In this document: one piece after another, positions 62,526 through 64,000 of the stretch
Numbering within the stretch: position 1 is the first letter of the stretch
Layout of the letters: each line of letters opens with the position of its first letter
Origin: Onchocerca volvulus
Taxonomy: Eukaryota; Nematoda; Chromadorea; Rhabditida; Onchocercidae
Direction: 5' to 3'
DNA length: 64,000 nucleotides
Assembly (NCBI GenBank): GCA_000499405.2
Contig: HG738137.1
Coordinates: forward strand, 8,693,609 to 8,757,608
Notes under the pieces: model-generated
The model's input: the letters and a program-made list of their open reading frames with translations, nothing else
The model's database searches: none
What the model was told of the DNA's origin: nothing
Translations under genes and position numbers: made by a program

Positions 62526-64000
62526 GAAATTAATCTACTCTATAATCTTGCCAATGTTCAGCAATACTAGTTTGAGATTCAGTATGGAAACAACTTCAAT
62601 TTCATATCCATAAGTGGTGGATTAAAATGCAAGAGAAACGGCACTTTTTCGTATATTCATAACGAATAATGTGAACACTAATCAATAATTTGAACTAGTT
62701 GAGGCTGATAAACTTTTGTCACTCAGTATAAGAAATTATTATATGAATAAATTACAAGAATAAATATATGAATATTATACGAATAACTATACAAATAAGA
62801 AATAATACAGCTCTACTGGATTAGCTGAAAATTACTGGAATTAGATACAAATCAGCCAAATTTCACCGTTCCTAAGAATAGGAAAAAAAATGAAATGATA
62901 TCATTTGCAAGATCATGATTAAATGATTTTTCAATCTCTCGTACTAATTTTAATTGGGAAATAAAAAATAAACACACCAAGAGAAGAAAAATAGCACACC
63001 AGAAAAAAAAAAAAGCAGAAATATTTAGAAAAACATTCTTGAACTATAACGATAAACAAATCTCCGCAATTCCCAACAACATCCAATATTTTTCTATTAA
63101 AAAAAAAAAAAAAAAGAAATGAATAATGGTATTCATAACAAAGTGTCGAAAGAATCAACATCTTTTTTTAAAATCTAAGCTTCTGAGAAATTTTCACAAA
63201 TACTTTTACAATACATAAACATCTATCTATTATAAATCGTAACTAAAAACATTTCTTATCTATGAATAAAAATCTCTCACTAAATCGATGAATAAAAACA
63301 GTATTAAAAATTTTTCTATCCGAAAAAAAAAAAAAAAAACTACCCATATCCATTCCCTTTCATCTTTTTCCTTTTCTTTCCATTACCGTATGAAAATAAT
63401 GAACTAAATGGGCATAGATGAAAAGACTTTAGCTAAATCTTCAAAATAACCAAATATAAATAAAATGCATCTTTTCTTTCAGCATAATGAAAACCTTCAA
63501 ATAAATATCCATCTATGTTTCACTGCTACCTCTCCAATGCCAAAAAAAGTAAAAAACGATGTCAATATTTAATGAGAAGCCTGTAAGAAACCTAAAAGTG
63601 CAAAATCTTTCGATTACCGAACAGGGACGAAAAAGGGACAAATTTAAAACTACTGAAAACATTAACATCAAGCAAAGCTTACTGTAAAAATGCGACACGT
63701 GTCCTAAAAATTTGTTAATAAACCTAAAATAGAAAATGTACCCGGAAATTTTGGTAAAACCAAATAAACAGAGAACCAAACTTTTTCTCCGATTAAATAA
63801 TACTTTTGAATAAATAAAAATGTACAAACTTTTGAAAATAGCTACTCTTTACAATAAAGGATTGCTTTACAAAATTGTCCTCTAATTATCAGTCAATGAT
63901 CGTATCAAAGATGCCTTCTGTCAACTTTCACAACAAAACCCTATTATTATATCTGAATACATATAGGGACCTAATTTCTAGCGATATTACAATCATATAT
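62526..64000. other. Right flank; no gene recognised
   Basis: AT-rich DNA with poly-A runs (for example 63099-63115, 63326-63340). Short minus-strand frames at 62931-63161 and 63513-63827 lack any recognisable domain. Confidence 0.5.

Noticed and set aside
1..64000. tRNA, rRNA, CRISPR or bacterial operon features
   Set aside because: No cloverleaf, rRNA-like block, regularly spaced direct repeats or long uninterrupted genes were seen.

Overview
This window looks like AT-rich eukaryotic nuclear DNA, most likely from a nematode. The evidence is spliced genes with short exons and GT..AG introns, polypyrimidine-CAG/TAG acceptors lying right upstream of start codons (two bases in one gene, as expected for spliced-leader trans-splicing), and protein matches to animal families. 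A clade III (spirurid/filarial-type) worm fits the base composition, but that is a guess. Some introns are very long (9.0 and 11.4 kb), and the non-coding DNA is full of microsatellites, degenerate tandem repeats and dispersed repeats.

Three genes could be assembled exon by exon, all on the minus strand. (1) Bases 7308-20662: a Nudix hydrolase of the NUDT18/NDX-1 type, 8 coding exons, 341 aa, with a perfect Nudix box. (2) Bases 24330-29227: a small acidic/coiled-coil protein, 3 coding exons, 147 aa, weakly reminiscent of BLOC-1/dysbindin-type subunits. (3) Bases 32596-52352: an atypical homeodomain transcription factor, 6 coding exons, 492 aa, with a TALE-like loop, an R-R-R-K third helix and a long Ala/Gln/Pro-rich C-terminal half. 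In all three gene models every exon junction keeps frame. The genes are 3.4-3.7 kb apart, so they are not a tight operon. No functional link between them is evident.

The most unusual item is at 61131-62525. This G+C-richer block contains at least six fragments, in both orientations, of the helicase/C-terminal part of a circovirus-like (CRESS-DNA) Rep gene. They are interleaved with copies of a short two-way polyadenylation module, and one stretch is an essentially perfect palindrome of about 304 bp. It is either a scrambled endogenous viral element or a chimera made during amplification or assembly. No intact viral gene is present.

Other structure includes a fold-back (MITE-like) element at 7748-8150 with arms of about 80 bp, two dispersed repeat families shared between the Nudix and homeobox introns, and several minisatellites (43 bp at 2832, 34 bp at 13517, 29 bp at 43367, degenerate repeats of roughly 35-48 bp at 25146). 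There is also a perfect 28-bp palindrome at 23140, a possible nuclear-receptor-type everted repeat at 30395, and orphan exon-like segments near 3122, 22313 and 46466. Regions 1-7307 (apart from these), 52410-61130 and 62526-64000 hold no gene that I can support.
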